Below are positions 17,268 through 26,337 of a stretch of DNA of 32,514 nucleotides, one piece after another. Below the pieces are notes generated by a model, which worked only from the letters and a program-made list of their open reading frames with translations, had not been told where the DNA came from and ran no database searches. Source of the stretch: an uncultured Colwellia sp. (GTDB taxonomy: Bacteria > Pseudomonadota > Gammaproteobacteria > Enterobacterales > Alteromonadaceae). Each line of letters begins with the position of its first letter. Positions within the stretch are counted from its first letter, which is position 1. Both the position numbers and the translations under genes were made by a program. The stretch is from the NCBI GenBank assembly GCA_913063325.1, contig CAJXYE010000058.1, forward strand, positions 1 to 32,514, in the 5' to 3' direction.

Positions 17268-18746
17268 TTAACTGTTACTTACCTCCTCAAATTCAGCATC
17301 AATGACATCTTCGTTTTTAGCACCATCATTGGCAGCATTGCCTTGATGCTGTTCGGCTTGATGTTGCTCACCTTGAGATTGTGATTGCTCAGCCTGCATA
17401 ATTTTACTGTAAGCTTCTTGCAAAGCATTTTGTCGCATTTCAATCGCTGCTTTATCACTGCCGTTAACAACCATTTTTAACTGTTCAATTAATGTATTTA
17501 GCTCAGTTTTCTGATCATTACTGAAACGTGTCATTGATGTTTGCACCGTATGAATTAATTGGTCTGCCTGATTACATTGTTCAACTAACTCACGTTTTTG
17601 TTTGTCTTCATCGGCGTGTAATTGTGCATCATTCACCATGCGATTAACTTCATCTTCTGTTAAACCACTTGATGCGGTAATTTTAATGCTTTGCTCCTTG
17701 CCTGTTGCTTTGTCTTTCGCTGACACATTTAAAATACCATTAGCATCAATATCAAAGGTTACTTCAACTTGTACCGAACCACGTGGACCAGGGTTAATAT
17801 CCGTTAAGTTAAATTGACCCAAAGATTTATTATTTGTCGCCATTTCACGTTGACCCTGTAATACATGCACTGTTACCGCGGCTTGATTGTCTTCAGCCGT
17901 TGAGAAGGTTTCAGATGCACGTGTTGGTATGGTGGTATTTTTCTCAATAAGCTTAGTCATTACACCACCTAAGGTTTCAATACCTAAGGATAATGCCGTT
18001 ACATCAAGTAATAACACATCATTCACTGACCCTGACAATACTCCTGCTTGAATTGCTGCACCCATGGCAACGGCTTCATCTGGGTTTACATCTTTACGTG
18101 GTTCTGTAGCAAAGAACGTTTTAACGGCTTCTTGCACTTTTGGCATACGTGTTTGACCACCCACCAAAATGACCTCACTAATATCCGCTTTACTTAAACC
18201 CGCATCTTTTAATGCTTGTTCACAAGGAGCTATGGTACTTTTCACTAAATCATCAACTAATGACTCTAATTTTGCTCGAGTAACTTTTACGTTTAAGTGT
18301 TTAGGACCACTGGCATCAGCGGTGACGTAGGGTAAGTTCACTTCTGTTTGAAGTGCGGATGACAACTCTATTTTAGCTTTTTCAGCCGCTTCTTTAATGC
18401 GTTGTAAAGCTAATGGGTCTTGGTGAACATCAATAGCACTTTCTTTTTTGAATTCATCAGCAAGGTAATTAATTAGGCGTAAATCAAAGTCTTCACCCCC
18501 TAAAAAGGTATCACCATTGGTTGCTAATACTTCAAATTGTTTTTCGTCGTCTACATTAGATATTTCAATAATGGAAACATCAAAGGTACCACCACCTAAA
18601 TCGTAAACCACAACTTTTTGATCCGCTTTATTATTTTTATCAACGCCATATGCCAGTGCTGCGGCGGTGGGTTCATTAATAATACGCTTAACATTAAGCC
18701 CTGCAATTTTACCTGCATCTTTAGTGGCTTTACGCTGGCGATTGTT
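17268..18746 (-). pseudogene. dnaK: 5'-truncated dnaK (Hsp70) gene
   Basis: From 18746 the frame encodes Hsp70 starting within the nucleotide-binding domain ([14 protein letters not shown], then [11 protein letters not shown] and [12 protein letters not shown]), through the substrate-binding domain to the C-terminal tail ending [11 protein letters not shown]. About 490 of the roughly 640 residues remain. The first 150 residues or so, with the phosphate-1 loop and start codon, are gone; the first usual start left is a GTG at 18611. At 18746 homology stops and a crp-like fragment begins on the other strand. Without the N-terminal ATPase part the product cannot be a working chaperone. The tail is Gln-rich ([15 protein letters not shown]). 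As the gene is presumably essential, this is likely a second copy. Confidence 0.88.
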
Positions 18747-18751
18747 TTGAT

Positions 18752-19242
18752 TTGATGGTGTTATTAGATGATCAACCGCATGAGGTCATAATTTCCCCTT
18801 AACTACGGTAAAACTACTGTCAGTTAAACTTTCAACTATGCGACATTGGTTGTGGACTTATCCAGAATTTAACCAACTATTCATGCCTTACATCGCCCAA
18901 AAAATGCGTGAAAAGGAACAACAGGCAAGCAGTCTAATTTTACACGATGTGAGCACACGGTTAAGTCGCATTATTTTAGAACATATTAATAAAATTAAGT
19001 TTTATACCGGCACTAAAGAAGAAGAGCATCAGCATCATTTAGTGAATGGTTTAAACGATGAAACCTTAGCGCGGATGACGGGGTCAGTGAGGCAGGTCAT
19101 TAATAAACAATTACAGCACTGGAAAAAAGAAAACATTATTGATAAAAAGCGAAATCAGCTGATCATTAAAGATTTAGAAGCATTAGAAAAAGAAGCAAAA
19201 TACACGCAAGATTTAGCTAATGCTCCTTTATCCAATACATAA
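18752..19242 (+). pseudogene. 5'-truncated Crp/Fnr-family regulator gene
   Basis: The frame 18838-19242 encodes the end of a Crp/Fnr regulator: the dimer helix (YPEFNQLFMPYIAQKMREKEQQ) and a winged helix-turn-helix (LNDETLARMTGSVRQVINKQLQHW, then a wing IIDKKRNQLIIKD). Codons before the ATG at 18838 (LTTVKLLSVKLS) continue the last strand of the cyclic-nucleotide-binding fold, and another frame just upstream (18755-18799, LLDDQPHEV) looks like the preceding strand, implying a one-base frameshift near 18790-18799 in a T/C run. The first two thirds of the sensor domain are missing. A truncated DNA-binding protein could be made from 18838, but it would lack ligand control. Confidence 0.75.
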
Positions 19243-19253
19243 CCACTCTTCAA

Positions 19254-20537
19254 TTAACCTTCCTGATTGATGCTCGGCGTAATAGCTTTGTTTTTACTCT
19301 GCACTAACGTAACCGTTGAAAAAACTTCTTTATTTGGGTATCCATCGGCAATAAGTTGATGCTGTAGTTGAAATGAGCGAATGGCATCTCTACTTTTAGG
19401 ACCCCAAATACCATCAGGCTCGCCTGTTTCAAATCCTAATGCGTTGAGTTGGCTTTGTAGGTTTTTCATTTGTACAACACTATAAGGTGTCACTTTAGTT
19501 TGTTCTTGTGGTAAAAACTCAAGGCCTTTAGCGCCAACTAACTTATTAGCTAATAGACCGACTGATAACGCATAACTTTTTGAAAGGTTCCACGTCATAA
19601 TCACATTGAAATTAGGGTATAGCAAAAATACAGGACCTTTGTGGCCTGACGGCAGGTAAAGTTCTGCCTGAATATCATAAGAAGATAATGACTTGTTATT
19701 CGTTTTTTTAATGCCTAATTCCTTAAAGTAATCAAGTGGGTAATATTGGTCAAAAACCACTTTATTAAAGGCAAAGTTTTCTGGCAGCTTAACTTCTCTG
19801 CCCCAGCGCTCTTTAGATTGCCATCCTATCTGATTTAAGTAATTAGCCGCTGTAGTTAAGGCATCAACCTCACTTTTCCAAATATCGACTTTGCCATCAT
19901 TATCACCATCAACCGCATATTTTAAAAATGCTGTTGGCATAAATTGCATATGACCCATGGCACCAGCCCAAGAGCCTTGTAGTTGTTCAACTGATACTTG
20001 TTCTGTTTCAATTAAGGTAAACAAGTTTAATAATTCTAGGGTGAAAAATTCACTACGGCGTTCATCACAGGCCAACGTTGCTAAAGAGTTGAGTACCGAC
20101 ATTTTACCTTTATGTTTGCCAAAAACGGTTTCTAAGCCCCAAAAAGACACTAAATATTGGCGTGGTACACCATATTTTTTTTCTAAGGTATCAAACAGTT
20201 TTTTGTTTTGTTTTAATTTTTTATTACCTACTCGGACATGATAATCGGTAACTCTCGCTTTAATATATTGCTCGAAGGTTTGGGTGAACTCTGGTTGTTT
20301 TTTATCTAAAGCTATCACTCTCTCAATAGGAGAAATATTACCAATAACTGTTTCAGTGATATAAGAAGAAAATCCTGCTGTTTCAGCGCGTTCAACTAAA
20401 TTAACCTTACATTGAAGAAAGTCTTCATTAGCAACTGTGGCATTTGCAATAATAGGGAGAAGTGAGCAGACGATGATTAATTTTCGATAATTTAAAAAAT
20501 GATGAATTTTTTTAACAAGAGACTTTGACGAGTACAT
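19254..20537 (-). CDS. MltB-family lytic murein transglycosylase with C-terminal peptidoglycan-binding domain
   Basis: 427 residues. A signal peptide (about 15-36) is followed by an SLT_2/MltB catalytic domain with the catalytic Glu136 in FWGLETVFG, then SWAGAMGHMQFMPTAF and DGDNDGKVDIW, the acidic loop typical of MltB. A PG_binding_1 domain occupies about 352-412 (LQSQLNALGFETGEPDGIWGPKSR). The enzyme should cleave glycan strands to 1,6-anhydro-muropeptides in the periplasm. There is no lipobox, so it is the soluble type. The start ATG at 20537 opens a classic signal sequence. Only 11 bases separate its stop from the convergent crp-like remnant. Confidence 0.9.
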   Translation of the reverse strand: MYSSKSLVKKIHHFLNYRKLIIVCSLLPIIANATVANEDFLQCKVNLVERAETAGFSSYITETVIGNISPIERVIALDKKQPEFTQTFEQYIKARVTDYHVRVGNKKLKQNKKLFDTLEKKYGVPRQYLVSFWGLETVFGKHKGKMSVLNSLATLACDERRSEFFTLELLNLFTLIETEQVSVEQLQGSWAGAMGHMQFMPTAFLKYAVDGDNDGKVDIWKSEVDALTTAANYLNQIGWQSKERWGREVKLPENFAFNKVVFDQYYPLDYFKELGIKKTNNKSLSSYDIQAELYLPSGHKGPVFLLYPNFNVIMTWNLSKSYALSVGLLANKLVGAKGLEFLPQEQTKVTPYSVVQMKNLQSQLNALGFETGEPDGIWGPKSRDAIRSFQLQHQLIADGYPNKEVFSTVTLVQSKNKAITPSINQEG

Positions 20538-20624
20538 GGATGAACATTCCTTGGTTGAAACTGAAATTAAGATAAAAGTGCTTTAAAGATAATGAAAGCT
20601 AAGAGATAGCCTACAATATTAATA

Positions 20625-20782
20625 AGTAAATATCACGACTGTTTATGTTAACCACGCACTAATTTTTCTGTCTATTTATTGGCATTCTTTTATCAGGAAA
20701 AGATCTTAATCAAGGTGAGTCTTGTCGTGAAGTTATGGGAGATGAATTTATTGCTCGGATATTAGAAAATGCTAACAAATAG
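20625..20782 (+). pseudogene. decayed partial copy of the CMD-family gene and its upstream region
   Basis: The stretch GESCREVMGDEFIARILENANK, read from about 20715 to the TAG at 20780-20782, matches GDKIRREVMSDEFVDRALNNANE of the intact gene at 15364. Upstream sequence is also alike: both have AAATATCACNG..TGTTTAT.TTA and TTTCTGTCTATTTATTGGCATTCTTTT versus TTCTGTTTATTACTCACCATTCTTTT. The copy has no start codon and lacks everything after residue 30 or so, including the CMD signature. Confidence 0.65.
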
Positions 20783-20798
20783 CTTTGTTAGCATTTTT
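20766..20798. terminator. Rho-independent terminator, likely bidirectional
   Basis: A 14-bp perfect stem (AAAATGCTAACAAA at 20766-20779 with TTTGTTAGCATTTT at 20784-20797) has a 4-base loop and T runs on both strands. It lies about 55 bases past the stop of the minus-strand acyltransferase and also overlaps the end of the CMD relic. Confidence 0.85.
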
Positions 20799-20853
20799 CA
20801 CTCAGCTGTTGTGTTTACTTTCAAGTTACACTCAAATCACTCTTAAATAACGT

Positions 20854-22119
20854 TTAAAGAATGACTTCTAATCCGATAGGAATAATAAGCAAACTTCCAC
20901 AGCCGTAGCCAATTTTTCTCAAGGTATTACTGTAATCCTTCTTAATTTTTACACCAAATAATGGCTTTAAAATATCGACACGGCGAATAACTTCAAAGCA
21001 AATAAAACATAATAAGATGGTGAGTAAGATAACGCTAATCGGCTCGATAATAGGGCCTAAAGAAAGCGGCGCTAAGTTATAGGCAAGCACAATAATAATG
21101 GTTTGATGCACAATATAAAACGGGTACACCGCGTCGTTAAAATACCCCAGCAAAGATGATTTTCTATTTAAGTACTTATAAGCCAGTGACAATACCATTA
21201 AGACCCCTAAAACACGCACTACACTGTAAATAATCATACCTATTATAATTAGCCAAGCAGGCGTAGAGTCGTCTATTGAGAGCCAAACGGTATTATAGAA
21301 ACTGATAAATAACATTAATGAGACTGTAAAAGTGAGAGATAATGCTTTTATATTCACTTTTAATGCTTGCCAGAAACTTGCATGCCAGCCAATTAAATAA
21401 CCATAGATCAAAAATGTGAAACCTAACGGGTAACGGCTAGTATCTATTGGCCAGTTTAATTGAATAAAAATGATAGGCAGGCTGAGTATTAAAACAATGA
21501 CGCTTATATGTTGCTTAAAAAGCCAGTTACTTGCGGCTGCTACATAAGACGAATTGAGTAAAGGTAATAGCACAATTAACGCTAACGAATATTGCCATAA
21601 TGAACGTAAATACCATAAATGATTTACATCTAAATGTGGCCAAATTCCAGCCTGATTATTTTCGAATAGCGCAGTATTATCGTTAAATAATGCGAAGTGA
21701 AATTGCCAATAAGACAAATCTAGCGCGCCACTTGTTGTCATCTCAACATAAAGCTGCGGCGGAACAATCACCAAAACACCAAATAATAATGGTAATAATA
21801 AACGTAAACTTCGAACAAAGGCATAACGAATTAAAGACACTTTAACAAGAATAAATCGAATGGAGATTCCCGAGATAATCCATAACGATGCCATTCGCCA
21901 AGGCTCGACAATGAGCATGAAATTTTCAAGGGTTTGTGATTGATAAACGCTTTTAAAATGAAAACCCCAATTCTGCACATACAACATACCAATGTGATAA
22001 AAAATGAGTAAGCCAAAAACAAGAATACGTAACCAGTCGAGATCGTAACGGCGCTCAGGCATTCTTTTATTGTCAGGAATAAAATGTTTTGCTAATAACT
22101 TGATAGATTGAACAGCCAT
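20854..22119 (-). CDS. acyltransferase 3 family membrane protein
   Basis: 421 residues with about ten transmembrane helices. The N-terminal signature RRYDLDWLRILVFGLLIFYH (Asp26, Arg31, His42) is that of acyltransferase_3 proteins such as OpgC, and the later run of helices (GYFNDAVYPFYIVHQTII) carries the conserved Tyr-Pro-Tyr-His pattern of the family. These enzymes transfer acyl groups from the cytoplasm onto envelope glycans; the acceptor here is unknown. The start ATG at 22119 fits. It is divergent from the LytTR regulator across about 155 bases, an arrangement seen for such pairs, so the regulator may control it. Confidence 0.88.
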   Translation of the reverse strand: MAVQSIKLLAKHFIPDNKRMPERRYDLDWLRILVFGLLIFYHIGMLYVQNWGFHFKSVYQSQTLENFMLIVEPWRMASLWIISGISIRFILVKVSLIRYAFVRSLRLLLPLLFGVLVIVPPQLYVEMTTSGALDLSYWQFHFALFNDNTALFENNQAGIWPHLDVNHLWYLRSLWQYSLALIVLLPLLNSSYVAAASNWLFKQHISVIVLILSLPIIFIQLNWPIDTSRYPLGFTFLIYGYLIGWHASFWQALKVNIKALSLTFTVSLMLFISFYNTVWLSIDDSTPAWLIIIGMIIYSVVRVLGVLMVLSLAYKYLNRKSSLLGYFNDAVYPFYIVHQTIIIVLAYNLAPLSLGPIIEPISVILLTILLCFICFEVIRRVDILKPLFGVKIKKDYSNTLRKIGYGCGSLLIIPIGLEVIL

Positions 22120-22274
22120 TTGTTCACCTTTATAGATAAATGATTTAGTAGAATCATGACAGGATACTTATTTATAAAAAGTAAAAAAGGCTTAATAAAC
22201 AATGTATAGGGATAAACGGTGGCTAAGAGGGATGAATTGTTTTGCTTTAATTGCCGATATGTTATTTTATAGCA

Positions 22275-23123
22275 ATGAATAAATTACAACATTATCAAAA
22301 ATACAAACGTCCCTATGAAGTCGTAGCCATATTTTGCTACTTATTAATTAATAGTGTCATTTTGGCGACTTCGGTGATCATGGAAGCTAATCGTTCGGGT
22401 GAGCCAGGTTTTCAATTATGGGAACCTTTCGTATGGGAATTTAGCAGTGCAATCGCAACAATGGTTTTGATACCTGGGTGTGTATGGCTATTAAAAAAGC
22501 ATCTGTTTGACTGGGCCAAAGTAAAAGTTTTTTTTGCCATTTACTTATTCAGTTCAGTCGTATTTTCATTGGCACATGTTGTCATTATGGTGTCGATACG
22601 AAAGCTTGTTTATTGGTCGCAGTCACTTGATTATAATTTTGGCAATATCTGGATAGAGTTTTTTTATGAATTTCGTAAAGACTTATGGAGTTTCATTTTT
22701 ATTTTGATGTTCATCAAAGGTTATGGTTTTATTGTTAGTCGTCTTCAAGGTGAAGCTAACCCCATTGCTGTCGGTGAAGAAGAGAGTATTACTCAACGGT
22801 TTGACCGTTTACTGGTAAAAAAGCTAGGCAAAGAATTTATTGTCAAAGTAGAAGATATTGAATGGCTTGAATCGTCAGGAAATTATGTAAACCTACATAT
22901 TAAAGAGCGTATATATCCAATCCGATCAACCCTGACCCAATTAATTTCTCAAATAGAAGAGCAAGGTTTTTGTCGTATTCATCGCTCCCATGCGATTAAC
23001 TTAAATAATATTGAGTCAATTACCCCCTTAAGTAGTGGTGATAGTGAAGTGAAGCTCGATAATGGCAAGGTATTGAATTTATCAAGGCGTTATAAAGACG
23101 CATTTAAGTCACAACTAATTTAA
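22275..23123 (+). CDS. membrane-anchored LytTR-family DNA-binding regulator
   Basis: 282 residues from the ATG at 22275 (a TTG at 22251 gives 290). Four hydrophobic segments lie between about 10 and 155, followed by a LytTR DNA-binding domain (about 185-282) with EDIEWLESSGNYVNLH, then CRIHRSHAINLNNIE and LSRRYKDAF. The N-terminus has no receiver domain, so it is a one-component membrane regulator of the kind common in Alteromonadales. It is probably regulating the divergent acyltransferase and itself. It lacks a strong ribosome-binding site. Confidence 0.88.
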   Translation: MNKLQHYQKYKRPYEVVAIFCYLLINSVILATSVIMEANRSGEPGFQLWEPFVWEFSSAIATMVLIPGCVWLLKKHLFDWAKVKVFFAIYLFSSVVFSLAHVVIMVSIRKLVYWSQSLDYNFGNIWIEFFYEFRKDLWSFIFILMFIKGYGFIVSRLQGEANPIAVGEEESITQRFDRLLVKKLGKEFIVKVEDIEWLESSGNYVNLHIKERIYPIRSTLTQLISQIEEQGFCRIHRSHAINLNNIESITPLSSGDSEVKLDNGKVLNLSRRYKDAFKSQLI

Positions 23124-23138
23124 TAGTATGGCAATTAA

Positions 23139-23165
23139 AAAGCCTTATACAGGTAAGGCTTTAAA
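23139..23165 (+). terminator. terminator of the LytTR gene
   Basis: A 9-bp stem (AAAGCCTTA at 23139-23147 with TAAGGCTTT at 23154-23162) with a 6-base loop begins 15 bases past the stop. The T tail is short, so termination strength is uncertain. Confidence 0.6.
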
Positions 23166-23866
23166 TTAATAATGACGAGAGATTATATTAATTCCTTGAG
23201 AAGAAATAACGCTAAGATAAATAAAGTATTAAGGTATAAAAGTTGAGACTCCGTCAGGAGTTATCGAAACAAGACAATGTAACGTTCACTTTGAGCGCTA
23301 AGTGGGAGTTACACCACCATTATCCAGAATATAAAGAATGAAATTATGTTTGTATTGCTGGTATATTCATTTAGTTTCTATGGCGATTGGGGCACAAAGT
23401 TAGACCGGTCGTATGGCAACTTGTTGCGCTAAGCTGATGCTTCGAATGACTATATTAATACTTCGGCTCCTAGCCAAAAGCGGTCATTGAGCTATTGTGA
23501 AAGTACGATCATATTTGGGCAATACTAACTGAAGTTTCTTGATCATTTGTGGGGCAAGTTTAAGCTCATTGCTGCCGTTGGTATTTCACATCATAACGCT
23601 AACTAATAGCCAATAGCCGACATTAGTTTTTGTATAATAATAAACATATCAGGGGCAGTTTCAACCAAAAATAAATACATGTTTGAGGGGCTGCTGTAAG
23701 CTCTAAGCTGCCGTTGATACTCTAGGGCAGGACAGTGAATGGTGACGCGTTAAAAGGAAAGTTTACTCTACGCTGATTAAGATCTACTCCGCATGAGTAT
23801 GTAGTCATAATTAAATTAATTCTATAGAGTATTATTCGGAGTTTAGTTTGATAAGTAGACTCAATT
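23166..23866. other. long non-coding spacer with repeat-like segments
   Basis: About 700 bases without a protein-like frame. It includes a small hairpin ACTCCGTCAGGAGT near 23248-23261, one copy of the dispersed repeat Y (23321-23386) and GC-richer motifs (CGGCTCCTAGCCAAAAGCGGTCATT near 23464) that resemble sequence near 26370-26390. I see no intact gene and no transposase. Confidence 0.5.
23321..23386 (+). repeat. dispersed repeat Y, copy A
   Basis: This roughly 65-base stretch (TATCCAGAAT... to TTTCTATGGCGA) matches 26411-26475 in direct orientation at most positions, including ATTATGTTT.TATTGCTG and ATATTCATTT.G.TTCTATGGCG. It is not in a gene. Confidence 0.6.
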
Positions 23867-23890
23867 AAAGTATTTTATTATTAATACTTT
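23867..23890. promoter_or_regulatory. 8-bp inverted repeat upstream of the diguanylate cyclase gene
   Basis: AAAGTATT (23867-23874) and AATACTTT (23883-23890) are perfect inverted repeats around TTATTATT, ending 25 bases before the ATG at 23916. It could be an operator or a leader hairpin. No protein is known to bind it. Confidence 0.35.
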
Positions 23891-23915
23891 GATATAACTA
23901 AATTATAGAAAATCA

Positions 23916-25187
23916 ATGGAAATAAGCATTTTCAAAAGCAAACTATCATTTATTTTACTCTCAAAAATACTATTGATAAGCGGCATACTTACTGTAATCC
24001 TGACTAGTGTGCAACTATTGGTAACCTACCAAGAAAGAAAAGAATCATTAAACCATTTTATTTCGGAAGCCGTAAGGGCACATATTCCAGGCATATCACA
24101 TAGCTTGGTAAGACTTAATTACTATAGTGCGCAAGATATTATTGATGGGATTGTATCTTATGAAGCTATTGGCTATGTATCTATTACTGCTGCTGACTCC
24201 CAAGTATTTGATGATATGAAAGCTGGCGAGTATAACCCCTCTAGCGGAAGTTTCGGGCGCGAATTTCCTATCCTATGGGAGGAGAGAGGACAAGTGAAGA
24301 AACTAGCTATGGTAACAATAATGACTGATGGTCAATACCTCTACAAACAGGTTAAAAGCAGCTTTTATGTCATTTTGTTTTCACAAGCGATAAAAACGTT
24401 TATTGTCTCCATTATTCTACTATCACTTTTCTACCGTCTTATTATTAGCCGTATAAACACAATCCACAGATGGCTTGCCTCTTATTCCCCAGATAATGAA
24501 TTTGAACCAATTAGGTTTATAAAAGGTGAGCAGCAAAAAGATGAAATTGATGAGTTAAAAGATGCGATAAACACCGTAGGTAAATCCTTACGAAAACATA
24601 ATATAGAGCTAGAGACACTTGTTGAAGAAAAAACTAAAGAGTTGACGAAGGCCAATCGAGAGTTAGAGAAATTAGCATATACAGATACTTTAACCTGTAT
24701 TGCCAATAGAGCATCTTTCTTTCTAAAGGCAGAGGATGAGTTGCGACGCTCAAGACGGTTATCATATAGCTTAGGAGTTATGATGTTAGATTTAGATCAT
24801 TTTAAGTCTATTAACGATAATTACGGTCATGATGCAGGTGATGAAGTTTTAAAAGTGGTATCAAAAGCTATGAATGACTGCTTGAGAAAAGAGGACACGT
24901 TGGGACGTATAGGCGGAGAAGAGTTTGCCATTATAGTTCCTGGAGCAGATAAACTTGGTATGTATAATTTAGCCAAACGCCTTCAAGCATGTTTAGAGTT
25001 TCAAAGTTTTTCTTTTTTAACTTCAGATAAAAAAATTACAATGAGCATCGGGTACACAAAGGCCAAAGAAAAAGAGCTATTTAAATCTGCTCTCAAAAGA
25101 GCAGATGAACACCTTTATAAGGCTAAAAACGGCGGAAGAAATCAATTTGTAACAGATAGAGAGTTTGTACCTAGTATTGTTGTCTAA
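23916..25187 (+). CDS. membrane diguanylate cyclase (GGDEF domain)
   Basis: 423 residues. Transmembrane helices at about 12-35 and 152-175 bracket a periplasmic sensor region of about 115 residues; a cytoplasmic HAMP-like/coiled-coil segment (178-252) leads to a GGDEF domain (about 253-412). The active site is GGEEF (333-337), and RKED (324-327), five residues before it, is an intact inhibitory I-site. The metal-binding LDLDHFKSINDNYGHDAGD stretch is complete. It should make c-di-GMP from GTP with product inhibition. There is no EAL domain. It sits in a region of long non-coding DNA bounded by dispersed repeats and could be a mobile or duplicated unit. The start ATG at 23916 is the first in frame. 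Confidence 0.93.
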   Translation: MEISIFKSKLSFILLSKILLISGILTVILTSVQLLVTYQERKESLNHFISEAVRAHIPGISHSLVRLNYYSAQDIIDGIVSYEAIGYVSITAADSQVFDDMKAGEYNPSSGSFGREFPILWEERGQVKKLAMVTIMTDGQYLYKQVKSSFYVILFSQAIKTFIVSIILLSLFYRLIISRINTIHRWLASYSPDNEFEPIRFIKGEQQKDEIDELKDAINTVGKSLRKHNIELETLVEEKTKELTKANRELEKLAYTDTLTCIANRASFFLKAEDELRRSRRLSYSLGVMMLDLDHFKSINDNYGHDAGDEVLKVVSKAMNDCLRKEDTLGRIGGEEFAIIVPGADKLGMYNLAKRLQACLEFQSFSFLTSDKKITMSIGYTKAKEKELFKSALKRADEHLYKAKNGGRNQFVTDREFVPSIVV

Positions 25188-25207
25188 AACATAAAGACTC
25201 ATGTCTG

Positions 25208-25348
25208 CTTCGGTGGCATTTTTGCCAGTCATGCTATCCGATTAATTGGCAATATTTATAGTCAAACAATGCATATTTACCTGTGGGAAACTATATCGTA
25301 TCTTTGTTAACATAGATCCAGTGAAAATTTTTCAGTTAGCCACATGCT
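25208..25348 (+). repeat. dispersed repeat X, copy 1
   Basis: About 140 bases align with 26196-26337 in direct orientation. Near-identical blocks include ATATTTATAGTCAAACAATGCATATTTA (in two parts here) and ACTATATCGTATCTTTGTTAACAT. Copy 1 begins about 20 bases past the diguanylate cyclase stop. The aligned frame is broken in this copy (TAA after ISYLC), so it is treated as non-coding. Confidence 0.75.
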
Positions 25349-25506
25349 GAACTCAGGCATTAACTTGAATCTTTACGTTCGGATTAGATTTTGGATTGTT
25401 AATCTCATGGTCACTTGTTAAGGGGCTAAATATAGTTGGTTAGATAAGTGAAGGTGGAACAAAAGCCAACTGTATTTCATTCTTGTTTAACAGTTTGTTA
25501 CTGATG
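25349..25506. other. spacer between repeat X copy 1 and the DUF1993 gene
   Basis: AT-rich DNA beyond the 3' end of the minus-strand DUF1993 gene. I see no gene and no convincing terminator. Confidence 0.4.
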
Positions 25507-26070
25507 TCATGTCTCCCAACTAAATCCTTTGGGATATTGATGTATTCCATCAAAATCACCTTTTGTAACAGGCACTCCATTGGACTTTGCTATAGCGTAT
25601 ACCATGCTAATATGAAAAAAGAAGTTGGGGAGTACAAATGAAGAAACATATTCAGGACCAGGCATAGAGATCTCATTTAATCCAGCAGTGTCTTTCACGT
25701 TGAGATTCATCTGCTCTAATGTAGGCTCTGATAATTGGTTAATATAATCAATTGTGGATGTAACATATGCCTTAAGTTCGCAAAAACTGTCTATGTCACC
25801 CTCTAGTTCTTTATATTCCTTGCCTGAAAGAGGACAACAGCCCCTTAGAGCAAAATTAGCAGCGATCTTTGCTTGAATATTTAGTGGGAACATATCATCA
25901 ACAAGTCTCGCATTAAGCAATATTGATTCATTTGATGAGTTAACTTCAATCTTTTCAATAAACTGATAAAGAAGGTTTAAATGATTCAAAAACATTTCTC
26001 GATATTTAATATTCACATCAATTCTCGATAGCACTAACATTTTATTATGTAGATCTTGCAAGGTTAGCAA
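25507..26070 (-). CDS. DUF1993 family protein
   Basis: Up to 187 residues. The pattern ILLNARLVDDMFPLNIQAKIAANFA followed later by LPNFFFHISMVYAIAKSNGVPVTKGDF is that of DUF1993, small helical-bundle proteins distantly related to DinB. No activity is known for the family. The longest start is a TTG at 26070; a second TTG at 26061 is better placed behind AAGAGG, and an ATG at 26040 would give the usual family length. The gene lies on the opposite strand to its neighbour and between two direct copies of repeat X, which suggests it came in as, or now forms, a movable or duplicated segment. Confidence 0.8.
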   Translation of the reverse strand: MLTLQDLHNKMLVLSRIDVNIKYREMFLNHLNLLYQFIEKIEVNSSNESILLNARLVDDMFPLNIQAKIAANFALRGCCPLSGKEYKELEGDIDSFCELKAYVTSTIDYINQLSEPTLEQMNLNVKDTAGLNEISMPGPEYVSSFVLPNFFFHISMVYAIAKSNGVPVTKGDFDGIHQYPKGFSWET

Positions 26071-26195
26071 CCTCTTAAGGTTATATTTTATTTAAAGATA
26101 GATAGTAACGTATTAGAATAAGTATTGATAAATTTTCACGTTAATGACTTCTGTGCTCACAAAATTAGCGTTATCAGTTCAACACTGACCGACGG

Positions 26196-26337
26196 CTTTG
26201 ATGGCATTTTTGGAAGTCAGGTTATTCAATTAATTGGTAATATTTATAGTCAAACAATGCATATTTATATCTGTGGGGAACTATATCGTATCTTTGTTAA
26301 CATTGAGCCTGTGACTTCTTCAGCTAGCCAATAGCTG
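26196..26337 (+). repeat. dispersed repeat X, copy 2
   Basis: Partner of the copy at 25208-25348, same orientation. It contains a 69-codon frame (26125-26334) whose C-terminal two thirds lies in the repeat. Because the other copies do not keep this frame, coding is doubtful. The segment TTTGTTAACATT...TTCTTCAGCTAGCCAAT also recurs near 30340-30392. Confidence 0.75.

Noticed and set aside
17268..18746. dnaK remnant as an intact chaperone gene started at GTG 18611
   Set aside because: Hsp70 homology continues upstream of that GTG to the junction at 18746, and the N-terminal ATPase segment is missing.
26125..26334. 69-codon frame as a small protein gene
   Set aside because: Most of it lies inside repeat X and the same frame is broken in the other copies.
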